A stretch of DNA of 64,000 bases from Actinomycetota bacterium (GCA_018268675.1 JAFDWB010000093.1:60847-124846), one strand, 5' to 3'; counted from the stretch's first letter, positions 18,439 to 26,897 are shown. Notes: generated by a model not told the origin, from the letters alone. Numbers and translations: made by a program.

Positions 18439-19110
18439 CTAGGCAGAACGCTTGCGGGGGACATCCGGCGGTGCGATCGCCGCCAGGAGCAACTCTCTCG
18501 TCACCACACTCATCTCCTCGATTGGCCGCCGCGTGCGCTCCGGCCAATCGGGAAATCGATCGAGTGCGTTGATGATGAACAGTCGCAACGCATAGGGATC
18601 GAAGTCAGCGCGAATTTCTCGTGCCGCGATGGCGTCGCGGATCAGCTTTTCCCACAGTTGCCCCAGCGACCGTCGGATCGGCAGCAGCCGAGCCTGGATT
18701 GCCTCCGGAGCCTGCTCGAAGGTGCCAACCTTCGGCGGCACGATTCCACTTGCCCCACCGCGTGCCGCCAGTTGAGCGTCGATCGCCGTCTCCAGTCGTT
18801 GTCGCGGGGTCGATCCCTCCGACAGTTCGGCCAACGCGCTGACCACATGCTCACGTGTACGTTCCATTCCCTGGACGAGCACCTCCTCGACCAGCCCGTC
18901 CATCGACTTGAAGTAGTAGTACAAGCTGCCGCCCTGAATTTCGGCCCGCTCGGCGACATCGTTGAGCCTGGTCTCGTGGTAGCCCTTTTCCTTCAACAGT
19001 TCGGCTGCTGCCAGAAGAATCCGCTGCCGGGTTACCGAGGACTTGGCGAACGAACGCGTCCTCGGCTTCCTCGACCCGGCTAGCTGATTGTCTTCGACGC
19101 CGCCCACCAA
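18439..19110 (-). CDS. TetR-family transcriptional regulator
   Basis: 223 residues. The N-terminal HTH (about 25-70) reads QRILLAAAELLKEKGYHETR then LNDVAERAEIQGGSLYYYFK, the typical TetR pattern; the rest is an all-helical ligand domain. It lies directly upstream of and in the same direction as the lipoprotein/ABC operon. TetR regulators next to such operons usually repress them and are released by a pathway metabolite or acyl-CoA. It is the only transcription factor in the first 19 kb and so the best candidate to read the AATCTA-type sites; that link is inference. Confidence 0.9.
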   Translation of the reverse strand: MVGGVEDNQLAGSRKPRTRSFAKSSVTRQRILLAAAELLKEKGYHETRLNDVAERAEIQGGSLYYYFKSMDGLVEEVLVQGMERTREHVVSALAELSEGSTPRQRLETAIDAQLAARGGASGIVPPKVGTFEQAPEAIQARLLPIRRSLGQLWEKLIRDAIAAREIRADFDPYALRLFIINALDRFPDWPERTRRPIEEMSVVTRELLLAAIAPPDVPRKRSA

Positions 19111-19672
19111 TACGGATCATAGGGTCACCTAGGCCTCCGGCAAGAGCGCGGCTGGATATCCGCCGCCGAGGACCATCACGTAGAGCGTGCGCGGGCTGAC
19201 CCATCCGGCGGCGCCATTCTCCATCCTCGACTCGTTTACCAGCCGCCCGGAACTCAATCGACTATCGCGTGCGCGGTGACCTCGGCACGAGATGGGCGCT
19301 GAGACTGCCGTCTCGCTGTCCCATTTTGAGGGCTTCGCGCACCGAAGGAGTCGGATCGACGTTCCTTTTGGACCGTCGATCCGGGGGGACTTCCGCGGCG
19401 TCGACGAGTCCGTCCCCCGACCCCCACGCAGCCGCAGGACAGGCAGGCGGGCCTGTAGGCCGTGCCCTGATCGCCTCGCATCTCCCCAGATTTCGACGAT
19501 GTGGGGCACCGTCAGACCCGCCGCCGCCTTGTACCGACCGGTCCGCCCGGTGAGCTGCTCGACGGGATCGACTGGGTCCGAGACCGGAGACCGACGGTAC
19601 GTTCGTCTTTGGTCAGGTGGTCCGGCGTGGGGGCTGAACGCTCGACGAGCTTGAGGCACCGACGCCGCATGC
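19111..19672. other. No intact gene; probably decayed sequence
   Basis: Only short, compositionally poor reading frames are present on both strands and none resembles a family I know. The stretch separates the catabolic island from a frameshifted response regulator and is likely eroded DNA. I see no inverted-repeat ends or target duplications of a mobile element. Confidence 0.5.
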
Positions 19673-20354
19673 TCACCGTCTGAGGCCGTCGAGGGACACC
19701 CGGGTCTCGCGCTCCAGGCGGGAGGCGTGGGAGTCGAGGGTCCGGGTGCGATCCGCGGGCACCTTGGATCCCCAGGCGTCGCGCAGCAACTCCTCCTTCG
19801 AGAACACCCAGGTCGGGTCGGAGGCGAGGACACGCAGGAGGGTGAACTCCTTCCTCGACAGGCGCACCTCGCGCCCGCCGACCGTGACCAGGCGGCGGCC
19901 CGGGTCGAGCAGGAGGTCGCCGACCCTGACGGCGGCGTCGCCGCGGCCGTGGCGACGGCGCAGGACGGCGACGATCCGTCGGCGCAGCTCCTCGTGGGCG
20001 AAGGGCTTCTGGACGAGATCGTCGACGCCGAGGTCGAGGCCACGCAGCTCGGGTCCGCCGCGGGACGCCAGGCCGATCACCGGCAGGTGCGCGTCGAGGC
20101 GGGGGGTCGGCCGGGTCGGCGGAGCGGATCGTCTCAAGCAGGCCCGGACCCACCTCCCCGGGGAGGCCGAGGTCGAGCACCAGCAGGTCGGGTCGGTTGT
20201 GGCGGCAGAGGCGCAGCGCGTCGCCGGCCCCGGTGGCGGGCAGGACCTCGTGGCCGTCCGCCAGGAGGCGATCGCAGACGTGGTCGAGCGGGGCGTCGTC
20301 CTCGATGCAGAGGGCGATCGTCGCCGAGGGTCCGGGGGCGGCCTCATCGGGCAC
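19673..20354 (-). pseudogene. Frameshifted OmpR-type response regulator
   Basis: From GTG 20354 the first ~77 codons encode a receiver domain (IALCIEDDAPLDHVCDRLLA, then LLVLDLGLPG with the phospho-acceptor Asp). At a run of six C on the minus strand (20101-20106) the frame is lost. The rest of the receiver (LPVIGLAS, VDDLVQKPFAHEEL) and the winged helix (RLSRKEFTLLRVLASDPTWV) continue in another frame. Removing one C restores it. The C-terminus is also odd: after RTLDSHASRLERE the usual recognition-wing end is missing. The start overlaps the end of the upstream 115-residue gene. It is either a decayed gene or a sequencing error in the C run. Confidence 0.75.
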
Positions 20355-20691
20355 ACCCCGTCCCGGCTCCGCCGAGCCGGTCGAGCAGCGCGTGGTGGGC
20401 GTCGTGGATCGCGGTGGTCTCCGCGTAGTCGGAGTTCCCGTCGAAGTCATCGGCGATCGCCGCGACCATCGCCCGCGCCTCCTCGTCGGGCAGGTCGATC
20501 TCCAGCCGGTCGAGGGCCTCGAGCAGTCGGACGAAGGTCGCCCCGTTGCGCGCGTTCTTCGCGGGGTCGGACAGCTTCTCGGGGGTCCGGAGATCCTCCA
20601 GGACCCCGGCGAGCCCGCCGAAGAGGTCGGATCGCAGGATCTCCGTCTGGGCGGTGGTGAGTCCCAGGGGCACCGTGCGTAGGGTTGTCAC
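20344..20691 (-). CDS. Hypothetical protein, 115 residues
   Basis: I do not recognise a family. The composition is that of a real soluble, acidic, helical protein (TTAQTEILRSDLFGGLAGVL; ARAMVAAIADDFDGNSDYAE; IHDAHHALLDRL). GTG start. Its last codons overlap the start of the broken response regulator, so the two were probably translationally coupled and this protein may have been part of that signalling unit. Confidence 0.65.
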   Translation of the reverse strand: MTTLRTVPLGLTTAQTEILRSDLFGGLAGVLEDLRTPEKLSDPAKNARNGATFVRLLEALDRLEIDLPDEEARAMVAAIADDFDGNSDYAETTAIHDAHHALLDRLGGAGTGCAR

Positions 20692-20779
20692 AGGACATGA
20701 GGAGCAGAACCTCCTTGCGTCTCAGGCGGCCCGTCGCGTTCCACCGCGGCGGGTCGTCGCTTTATGTGGTCGGGTTCAG

Positions 20780-20818
20780 GTAGCAGGGTTGGAGGGATTT
20801 TCCCTCCAACCTTGCTAC
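20780..20818 (-). terminator. Hairpin after small HTH gene
   Basis: A 17-bp stem (one G-U pair) with a 4-5 base T-rich loop begins in the last codon of the HTH gene. Arms GTAGCAGGGTTGGAGGG and its near complement. No U tract follows, as is common in high-GC actinobacteria. Confidence 0.7.
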
Positions 20819-21012
20819 TCGCCGCGGATGATTTCTCCGACCGTCGTGTGGTGAAGACCTGCCTCTTCCGCGATCTGACGCTGGGTGAGGATCTGCTGGG
20901 CCTTTGCGAAAGCGCGGCTGCGCGCCTCTCGCGCCTTGTCGCGTTCGCGCTCGTAGCGGGCCTGGGCCTCGCGAACTTCCTCGCGGGCCTTCTGCTCGGG
21001 GTCGGCGGGCAT
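20815..21012 (-). CDS. Small HTH protein with charged helix
   Basis: 65 residues. The first 40 form a very charged, probably coiled-coil helix (EQKAREEVREAQARYERERD, KAREARSRAFAKAQQ). The last 25 are a helix-turn-helix (LTQRQIAEEAGLHHTTVGEI) like the DNA-binding part of XRE or sigma-like small regulators. It may bind DNA as a dimer. It lies beside the tRNA-Thr gene on the opposite strand. Confidence 0.7.
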   Translation of the reverse strand: MPADPEQKAREEVREAQARYERERDKAREARSRAFAKAQQILTQRQIAEEAGLHHTTVGEIIRGE

Positions 21013-21117
21013 CTAAGGAGCCTATGGGTCCGCACCAGAAATTGGGGTCAACTGAGTGTCAGCGCTCTCGGGGGCCTCTCCGAACAGAGACAATTCTTGG
21101 CCTACAATGCGCCCGTT

Positions 21118-21190
21118 GCCGGCGTAGCTCAGTTGGTAGAGCACTTCATTCGTAATGAAGGGGTCCTCGGTTCAAGTCCGAGCGTCGGCT
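21118..21190 (+). tRNA. tRNA-Thr (anticodon CGT)
   Basis: 73 bases fold into a full cloverleaf. The acceptor stem GCCGGCG pairs with CGTCGGC with one G-U pair, the D-arm is GCTCAGTTGGTAGAGC, the anticodon stem CTTCA/TGAAG encloses TTCGTAA, and the T-arm contains GGTTCAAGTCC. The anticodon CGT reads ACG threonine codons. The 3' CCA is not encoded. TACAAT at 21103-21108 is a good -10 box 9 bases upstream. Confidence 0.97.
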
Positions 21191-21267
21191 CTTTCGGCGT
21201 GCGTTGCTGTGTACGTCATGCGCATGCGGGGACGATCCGTCTTTCCTTGACCGATTCCTTCAGCCAT

Positions 21268-21678
21268 ATGTTGCGCACCGGCCGCGCCGCCGACGTCGAG
21301 GCGGTGCTGGCGCTGTGGCGGCGGGCGGAGGCCTCGCCGTCGAGCACCGAATCGAGCGAGGACGTGGGCGGGCTGATCGGTCGCGACCCCGAGGCGCTCC
21401 TGGTCGCCGAGGCGGGCGGTGAGGTGGTCGGCTCACTGATCGTCGGCTGGGACGGTTGGCGCGCGACGTTCTACCGCCTCGCCGTCGACCCCGCCCACCG
21501 CCGCCGCGGTCTTGCGAGCGCGCTGGTGCGGGCGGGCGAGGAGCGGCTGGCGGCCCTCGGCGCCCGGCGCCTGAACGCGATCGTCGAATCGCACAAGCCC
21601 GGAGCGATGGCCTTCTGGGCCTCCGCGGGCTACCAGCTGCAGGCGGGCCGCAGCCGCTTCGTCAAGAACCTGCCGTAG
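21268..21678 (+). CDS. GNAT-family N-acetyltransferase
   Basis: 136 residues from ATG 21268. The acetyl-CoA-binding motif A reads LAVDPAHRRRGLASALVRAG, with the preceding beta strand VVGSLIVGWDGWRATFYR, and the C-terminal AMAFWASAGYQ fits motif B. The frame is open upstream through the tRNA but only the part from 21268 has GNAT features. It transfers an acetyl group to an unknown amine or protein N-terminus. Confidence 0.85.
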   Translation: MLRTGRAADVEAVLALWRRAEASPSSTESSEDVGGLIGRDPEALLVAEAGGEVVGSLIVGWDGWRATFYRLAVDPAHRRRGLASALVRAGEERLAALGARRLNAIVESHKPGAMAFWASAGYQLQAGRSRFVKNLP

Positions 21679-21705
21679 GCGGGCGCCGCGGCGCGCTCGG
21701 CGCGC

Positions 21706-22467
21706 TCAGACCTGGCAGCGCTCGCACCACCAGGTGGTGCGGTTGGCGTCGCCCTGACCGCGGCTGCGGATGCCGCCGCCGCAGCGGGTGCACGGGCCGC
21801 GGTGCTTGTAGACGGCGAAGCGGTGGCGGCCACCGGTGGCGACGGCGTCGAGCATCTGGGCGCGCGCCGCCTCGAGGACGGCGGCGAGGTCCGCGTCGGT
21901 GAGGTCGCCGAGCGGGCGCCAGGGATCGACGCGGGCGGCGAAACAGGCCTCGCTCTTGAAGATGTTGCCGATGCCGGCGACGAGGTGCTGGTCGAGGAGC
22001 GCGTCGCCGATGCCGCGGGCCTGGTCGGCGGCGCGGAAGCCGGCGAGGAGGCGGTCGCGGTCGAGGTCGTCGGCGAGGACGTCGGGGCCGAGGCGGGCGA
22101 GCTGGGGGTCGATCGCGAGCCGGCTCGCGGGCAGGACGCGAAGGGTCGGGCCGCCGAACTGGATCGCCTCGGCGCGCTCGCCGGCCAGCACCGCCCAGGC
22201 GGCGGAACGCGGCCGGCGCCACGGCACGCCGTGCGCGTAGAGGTGCCAGCCGCCGCTCATCCCCAGGTGGCTGTGGAGGACGAGGTCGCCAAAGGCGAGG
22301 AGGAGGTGCTTCCCGCGCGAGTCGACCCTCTCCAGCGTGCGCCCGTCGAGCCGCTCGACCCCGGCGGCGCGCCCGCGCGGATTCGGAGCGCTCACCGCGA
22401 TCTTGTCCCCGACGAGCGCATCCGCGATCCGCCGCCGCAACCGCAAGATCGTGTCCCCCTCGGCCAT
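21706..22467 (-). CDS. Formamidopyrimidine-DNA glycosylase/endonuclease VIII family, Pro2 replaced
   Basis: 253 residues. Fpg/Nei fold: GDTILRLRRRI at the start, LERVDSRGKHLLLAF with the conserved Lys of the N-terminal domain, the helix-two-turn-helix GIGNIFKSEACF and a C-terminal zinc finger (two CxxC pairs in CTRCGG and WCERCQ). It should excise oxidised bases. Known family members use Pro2 (after Met removal) as the Schiff-base nucleophile. Here the codon is GCC, giving MAEGDT. Upstream in-frame starts (22485) do not supply a Pro either. Activity may be altered or lost, or the free Ala amine may serve. Confidence 0.85.
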   Translation of the reverse strand: MAEGDTILRLRRRIADALVGDKIAVSAPNPRGRAAGVERLDGRTLERVDSRGKHLLLAFGDLVLHSHLGMSGGWHLYAHGVPWRRPRSAAWAVLAGERAEAIQFGGPTLRVLPASRLAIDPQLARLGPDVLADDLDRDRLLAGFRAADQARGIGDALLDQHLVAGIGNIFKSEACFAARVDPWRPLGDLTDADLAAVLEAARAQMLDAVATGGRHRFAVYKHRGPCTRCGGGIRSRGQGDANRTTWWCERCQV

Positions 22468-22478
22468 CCGCACATGGT

Positions 22479-22527
22479 CCCCCACCCGACGCTTGTCTTC
22501 GATACGAAGACAAGCGTCGGGTGGGGG
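22479..22527 (-). terminator. Perfect 22-23 bp hairpin after sprT-like gene
   Basis: Arms 22479-22500 and 22506-22527 are fully complementary, and GATAC in the centre can close to a 3-base loop. It begins one base after the stop codon of the SprT-like gene and lies just before the glycosylase start, so it probably ends the clpP-sprT transcript or shields the next gene. Confidence 0.75.
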
Positions 22528-23001
22528 TCAGGCCAGGTCGAGCTCCAACTGGGGCTTCGCGCGGCGACGCTCGATCGCGTCGGCGTAGGCGCCGTGGAGG
22601 GTGCTCCTCGCGCCGACGTCGCGCACGCCGTAGGCCTCTTCCATCGCCCGGGCCAGGGTCGCCTTGAAGGTGCGGCCATGCCAGGCGTGCGCCTCGCGGG
22701 CGCGACCCACGTGGAGGTGGACCAGCTCGTGGAGCAGGGTCTCGAGGACGTCGCCGGGGCGGACGCCCGGGTAGGCGGTGACCTGGAGCCGGTGTTCGGA
22801 GGGGACCGCGAAGCCGACCCGGTTGGGACGGCGACTCGCCCGCCGCACCTTCAGCTCAGGGCGCATCGCCAGCGCGCCGCCGGCGAAGACCGGCAGGCCG
22901 CGCAGCCGCTCCAGCTCCTCGTCGAGGCGCACGCCCGCCACCGTGAAGTAGGCGGGCAACCGCGCCGGAGGCGGCCGCCGCTCGCGCCGCCGTCGCAGCA
23001 C
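22528..23001 (-). CDS. SprT-like zinc metallopeptidase domain protein
   Basis: 157 residues. The zinc motif HELVH is in LETLLHELVHLHVGRAREAH, followed by WHGRTFKATLARAMEEAYG, which matches the SprT/SPRTN catalytic core (HExxH plus a third His). SPRTN-like proteases cut DNA-protein crosslinks; the bacterial SprT role is less clear. It lies 2 bp after clpP on the same strand and so is probably in the same transcript. Confidence 0.8.
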   Translation of the reverse strand: MLRRRRERRPPPARLPAYFTVAGVRLDEELERLRGLPVFAGGALAMRPELKVRRASRRPNRVGFAVPSEHRLQVTAYPGVRPGDVLETLLHELVHLHVGRAREAHAWHGRTFKATLARAMEEAYGVRDVGARSTLHGAYADAIERRRAKPQLELDLA

Positions 23002-23003
23002 CC

Positions 23004-23672
23004 TCAGGCGCTGCTCCCCCCGGCCGTGGGGCTCTCGCCGCTCCCGTTCCCGCCACCGTCGGCGCGAAAGCCGGTCGGATTCGCCTGGAACTCGTGCGAC
23101 TCGATCACCCGGTCGATCAGCCCGTACTCGCGCGCTTCCTCGGGCTTGAAGAATTTGTCGCGTTCCATGTCGAGGGAGATCTTGTCCATCGGCTGGCCGG
23201 TGTGCTCGACGTAGATCTGGTTCAGCCGGTCGCGCAGCGCCAGCACCTCGCGGGCGTGGATCTCGATGTCGGAGGCCTGGCCTTCGAAGCCGCTGGAGGG
23301 CTGGTGGATGAGGATGCGGCTGTTCGGCAGCGCCATCCGTTTGCCTTTCGCCCCGCCGGTGAGGATCAGCGACCCCGCCGACATCGCGATCCCGTAACAG
23401 ATCGTCTGCACGTCGGGCTTGATGAACTGCATCGTGTCGTAGATCGCCAGGCCCGCGTAGGCGGAGCCGCCGGGCGAGTTGATGTACAGGCTGACGTCCT
23501 TGTCGGGGTCGTCGGCCTCCAGGTGGAGGAGCTGGGCGATGATCAGGTTGGCCAGGTCGTCGGTGACGGGCTCGCCGAGGAAGATGATCCGCTGCGACAG
23601 CAGCCGGCTGTAGATGTCGAAGGAGCGCTCCCCGCGAGCGGTCTGCTCGACGACCATCGGGACCAGTGGCAT
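23004..23672 (-). CDS. clpP: ATP-dependent Clp protease proteolytic subunit
   Basis: 222 residues, serine protease barrel that works with ClpX or ClpC. The catalytic triad is Ser98 (GIAMSAGS), His123 (LIHQPSSG) and Asp172 (ERDKFF). The Gly/Ser-rich C-terminal tail of ~20 residues is longer than in E. coli. The start is ATG 23672 with AGAGAGA upstream. It is a single clpP copy here, without a clpX neighbour. Confidence 0.96.
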   Translation of the reverse strand: MPLVPMVVEQTARGERSFDIYSRLLSQRIIFLGEPVTDDLANLIIAQLLHLEADDPDKDVSLYINSPGGSAYAGLAIYDTMQFIKPDVQTICYGIAMSAGSLILTGGAKGKRMALPNSRILIHQPSSGFEGQASDIEIHAREVLALRDRLNQIYVEHTGQPMDKISLDMERDKFFKPEEAREYGLIDRVIESHEFQANPTGFRADGGGNGSGESPTAGGSSA

Positions 23673-23720
23673 TTCAGTCTCTCTTTCTCGGTGTTACGCG
23701 AAGCTTTCCGTGCTCATCAC

Positions 23721-23740
23721 GCGCAACTATCCGGTTGCGC
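23721..23740. promoter_or_regulatory. Palindromic operator 1
   Basis: GCGCAAC, six bases, GTTGCGC. It is nearly identical to the palindrome exactly 40 bp downstream. Both lie in the clpP/SRPBCC divergent gap, before a gene pair that includes an ArsR-type repressor. Confidence 0.65.
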
Positions 23741-23760
23741 GTTCCCCAGCCTAGCAGGGT

Positions 23761-23780
23761 GTGCAACCATTGAGTTGCGC
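23761..23780. promoter_or_regulatory. Palindromic operator 2
   Basis: GTGCAAC, six bases, GTTGCGC. Same consensus as operator 1, four helical turns away, so two repressor dimers could bind on one face of the DNA. Confidence 0.65.
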
Positions 23781-23811
23781 ATCCGTACTCAAGACGAGAG
23801 GAGCAGTCTCC

Positions 23812-24273
23812 ATGACCCTACCCAGGAGCGAGCGCCGGCCGTCCGCCGAACGCGTGTCCCGGAGCGTCGAGCTCGACGCCGGGCCGGCCGAGGTCTGGGA
23901 CGCCCTCACCGAGCGGGCGCTGCTGGCCGAGTGGCTCGCCGACGAGGTCGAGCTCGAGGCCGAGCCGGGTGGCGTGATCGTCTGCCGCTACGCCGACGGC
24001 GAGGAGCGCCGCGGCGAGGTCGAGCTGGTCGAGGAGGCCGAACGGCTGGCCTGGAGCTGGCGGCGCGAAGGCGGCGGCCCGAGCCGGGTCGAACTGGTCC
24101 TCGACGCGGTCGCCGACCGCACCCGTCTCACCGTGATCGAGACGGCGCCGGCTTTCGACTCCGCCCCGTTCGGCGCCACGGGCCCACTGCTCGTCGGCGC
24201 CCCGCTCGCCGCCGCGACCTGGAACGTGCCCCTGGCCCGCCTCCGCGCCGCCGTCCGCCTCGTCCTCGCCTAG
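23812..24273 (+). CDS. SRPBCC (AHSA1-type) ligand-binding protein
   Basis: 153 residues from ATG 23812, preceded by GAGAGGAG. START/Aha1-like fold: VSRSVELDAGPAEVWDALTE, LLAEWLADEVELEAEPGG and AWSWRREGGG. Genes of this type are often paired with an ArsR regulator and bind small hydrophobic ligands or act in toxin or solvent response. The ArsR gene starts 10 bp downstream. Confidence 0.85.
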   Translation: MTLPRSERRPSAERVSRSVELDAGPAEVWDALTERALLAEWLADEVELEAEPGGVIVCRYADGEERRGEVELVEEAERLAWSWRREGGGPSRVELVLDAVADRTRLTVIETAPAFDSAPFGATGPLLVGAPLAAATWNVPLARLRAAVRLVLA

Positions 24274-24283
24274 AGGCGGCGCC

Positions 24284-24634
24284 GTGCCGCAGCCACACCC
24301 CCGGCCGGGCGCTCCCGGCGGCGACGCCGAGGCCGGCGCGGTCTTCGCCGCGCTCGCCGACCCGACCCGCCGCCACCTGGTCGCGGCGCTCGCCGCGGGC
24401 GGCGGCGCCACCGCGACCGGGCTCGCCGCCGAGCTGCCGATCAGCCGCCAGGCCGTCGCCAAGCACCTGGCGACGCTCGGGCGCGCCGGCCTCGTCTCGC
24501 AGCGCCGCCGTGGCCGCGAGTCCCTCTTCGAGCTCGATCCCCGCCCCCTCGCCGACGCCGCCGCCTGGCTGACCACGGTCGGCGCCGAGTGGGACACCCG
24601 CCTCGCCGACCTCCAGCGCCTGCTCAAAGGTTGA
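24284..24634 (+). CDS. ArsR-family winged-helix regulator
   Basis: 116 residues, GTG start. The helix-turn-helix reads FAALADPTRRHLVAALAAGG, LPISRQAVAKHLATL and AGLVSQRRRGRESLF, the non-metal ArsR subtype common beside SRPBCC genes. No cysteine metal site is present. It probably represses its own operon through the two matched palindromes at 23721 and 23761. Confidence 0.88.
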   Translation: MPQPHPRPGAPGGDAEAGAVFAALADPTRRHLVAALAAGGGATATGLAAELPISRQAVAKHLATLGRAGLVSQRRRGRESLFELDPRPLADAAAWLTTVGAEWDTRLADLQRLLKG

Positions 24635-24645
24635 TGGGCCGCCGG

Positions 24646-24768
24646 CCTGAGGCGGCGCGGGCCAGCCTCGCAAGGACGCAGGGAAGCGAGGTGAGGGAAG
24701 CGCACTCCGGTGCGTGACCCGAACCGAGCGACCGAGGACGCCGCGAGGCGCCCCCACGCCGCCTCAGG
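24646..24768. terminator. Large structured inverted repeat between convergent genes
   Basis: Outer arms CCTGAGGCGGCG (24646-24657) and its exact complement (24757-24768) enclose about 100 bases with inner complementary blocks (GCCTCGC with GCGAGGC). It fills the whole gap between the ArsR and response-regulator stops and probably terminates both. It could also be a structured RNA. Confidence 0.5.
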
Positions 24769-25473
24769 TCAATCTTCGTCGCCGCTGAACTTGTACCCGA
24801 CCCCGCGCACGGTCACCACCAGCTCCGGTTTCTGCGGGTCGCGCTCGACCTTCTGGCGGAGGTTGGAGATGTGGACGTCGCAGGCGCGCTCGTCGCCGTC
24901 GAACGGCGTCTGCCAGAGCTCCTCCATGATCTGGGAGCGTTCGAAGACCTCCCCCGGCCGCCCCACCAGCAGGCGCAGCAACTGGAACTCCGAGCGGGTG
25001 AGGTTGACCGGCACGCCGCGCACCGTGGCGACGTGGCGGACGAGGTCGATCGACACCGGTCCGGACTCGATCTTCACCTGCTGGGCCATCGGCGAGCGGT
25101 CGAGCTCCCGCCGGCGGAGCTGCGCCCGCACCCGCCCGAGGAGCTCACGGACCGAGAACGGCTTGGTCACGTAATCGTCCGCCCCGACCTCCAGCCCGAC
25201 CACCTTGTCGACCTCCGCGTCCTTCGCCGTGAGGACGATGATCGGCACCGCGCTCCGCCCCCGCACGTCGCGGCAGATGTCGAGGCCGCTCGGCCCCGGC
25301 ATCATGATGTCGAGGATCAGCAGGTCGAAGGGGATGCCGTCGCCGAGCAGGTCGCTCGCCTCGTCGCCGTCCGCGGCCGGGGTCACCTCGAACCCCTCCT
25401 GGGTCAGCGCGTAGCCGACCGAGTCGCGCACCGACGGCTCGTCGTCGGCGATCAGGATGCGTCCGCTGCTCAT
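24769..25473 (-). CDS. OmpR/PhoB-type response regulator
   Basis: 234 residues: receiver domain with acidic pair DDE, phospho-acceptor in LLILDIMMPGPSG, Thr in IIVLTAKD and Lys in YVTKPFSVREL. The C-terminal winged helix ends with the normal VVTVRGVGYKFSGDED. It is cotranscribed with the histidine kinase gene 83 bp upstream. The target genes are unknown. Confidence 0.95.
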   Translation of the reverse strand: MSSGRILIADDEPSVRDSVGYALTQEGFEVTPAADGDEASDLLGDGIPFDLLILDIMMPGPSGLDICRDVRGRSAVPIIVLTAKDAEVDKVVGLEVGADDYVTKPFSVRELLGRVRAQLRRRELDRSPMAQQVKIESGPVSIDLVRHVATVRGVPVNLTRSEFQLLRLLVGRPGEVFERSQIMEELWQTPFDGDERACDVHISNLRQKVERDPQKPELVVTVRGVGYKFSGDED

Positions 25474-25556
25474 CCGCCCGTCCGGGTGATCGAGATCTTG
25501 CTCACGCTTTGTTCAAGTCTTCCAAACATCTGAGTTCGCTTTATACGCCCCAATGA

Positions 25557-26897
25557 TTAAGCGACGGGAGTAGGGCTCGGTTTCGCCAGCGGCAGGCGCA
25601 CCCAGAAGGTGCTCCCCTCCCCCAACACCGATTCCGCCCCGATCGTCCCGCCCATCACGTCGACCATCCGCCGCGCGATCGCCAGGCCGAGCCCGAACCC
25701 CTCCTGCTTGCGCGACTCGCTGCGCCGGTAGAAGCGCTCGAAGACCCGCTCGATCTCCGCGCCCGGGATGCCGGTGCCGGTGTCGATCACCTCGACCACC
25801 ACCTCCCCCACCCCTTCGTGCCGCCCCCGCAGGGTGACGGTCCCCGGCGGCGGCGTGTTCTTGAAGGCGTTGGTGAGCAGGCCGATCATCACCTGCCGCA
25901 GCAGGGTCGGGTCGCCGGCCGCGGCGAGGTCCTGCTCGACGTCGACGATCAGCTCGATCCGCGGCGGCGGCTCGACCGCGGCGACCACGTCGCGCACCGC
26001 GATCGCCACGTCGACCACCTCGTTCTCGGCGGCGCCACGGCTCTCCACCCGGGCCAGGGTGAGCAGGGACGCGGTCAGCGCTTTCATCCGCTCGGCGTCG
26101 TCGGCGAGCCGGTTGAGGAAGTGGTCGCGGTCCAGCGGGTTGTTCTTGGCGCCGCTCTGCAGCACCTCGATCGCTCCCGACATCCCGGCCAACGGGTTCC
26201 GCAGCTCGTGCGCGGCGTTGGAGATGAAGTCGGCTTCGGCGAGCTCGCGGCGGAGCTCGTCGGTGCGGTCGCGGAGCACCGCGAGAACGGCGCGCTCGTC
26301 GGGCAGCGCGCGGGCGGTCATCGCGTAGGCGCGGTCGCCGATCCGCAACGCCGGGTGGGCGGCGAACCCGACCTCGGCGGCGCGGCGCATCTGCGGCTCG
26401 ATCACCTCGGGCGGCTCGCCGCCCGCCCCGAGCAGCCGCGCCGCGGCGCTGTTGGTGAAGCGCACGGGGCCCTCGTAGGCGACCACGATCACCGCGTCGG
26501 TCAGCCCGTCGAAGATCGCCGCCAGCTTGTTGCGGTCGGCGGTCAGCACGCCGAAGCTCTCCTGCAGCGAGGCCCGCATCGCGTCGAGCGAGCGCGCCAG
26601 GTCGCCGATCTCGTCGAGCCCGCCGGTCCGCAGCGGCGCGTCGAAGGAGCCCTTCGCCATCTCCCCCGCCGCCCGCGCCAGGCTCACCACCCGGTGGGAG
26701 ATCGCCACCGCGATCAGGAACCCCGCCGCCATCCCGATCAGCACCGCCGCGATCAGCGCCTGGTGGTTGTCGCCGAAGAAGTAGACGGTGGCGGCCGTGA
26801 TCAGGCTGACCGCCGCGAAGGCACCGGTCAGCCAGAGGCGCATACCGAAGCGTGGAGTTTCGGGCTGCGGCCGTGAAATCTCGTCGCCGCTTGCCAT
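25557..26897 (-). CDS. Membrane sensor histidine kinase
   Basis: 446 residues. Two N-terminal membrane helices with almost no outside loop (about 20-65) lead into a HAMP-like linker, a PAS-like segment (KLAAIFDGLTDAVIVVAYEG), the H-box FISNAAHELRNPLAGM and an HATPase domain (GLLTNAFKNTPPPGTV; TGTGIPGAEIERVFERFYR; GFGLGLAIARRMVDVMGG). With so small an external part it probably senses membrane state or a cytoplasmic signal. It signals to the response regulator downstream. Confidence 0.95.
   Translation of the reverse strand: MASGDEISRPQPETPRFGMRLWLTGAFAAVSLITAATVYFFGDNHQALIAAVLIGMAAGFLIAVAISHRVVSLARAAGEMAKGSFDAPLRTGGLDEIGDLARSLDAMRASLQESFGVLTADRNKLAAIFDGLTDAVIVVAYEGPVRFTNSAAARLLGAGGEPPEVIEPQMRRAAEVGFAAHPALRIGDRAYAMTARALPDERAVLAVLRDRTDELRRELAEADFISNAAHELRNPLAGMSGAIEVLQSGAKNNPLDRDHFLNRLADDAERMKALTASLLTLARVESRGAAENEVVDVAIAVRDVVAAVEPPPRIELIVDVEQDLAAAGDPTLLRQVMIGLLTNAFKNTPPPGTVTLRGRHEGVGEVVVEVIDTGTGIPGAEIERVFERFYRRSESRKQEGFGLGLAIARRMVDVMGGTIGAESVLGEGSTFWVRLPLAKPSPTPVA

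Noticed and set aside
19129..20043. 304-codon minus-strand frame
   Set aside because: It overlaps the response regulator in a wrong frame and has no recognisable domain or natural composition.
21118..21190. tRNA-Thr as integration site of the catabolic island
   Set aside because: I found no second copy of the tRNA 3' end, no integrase and no repeat at the far side; the island also runs out of the window at position 1.
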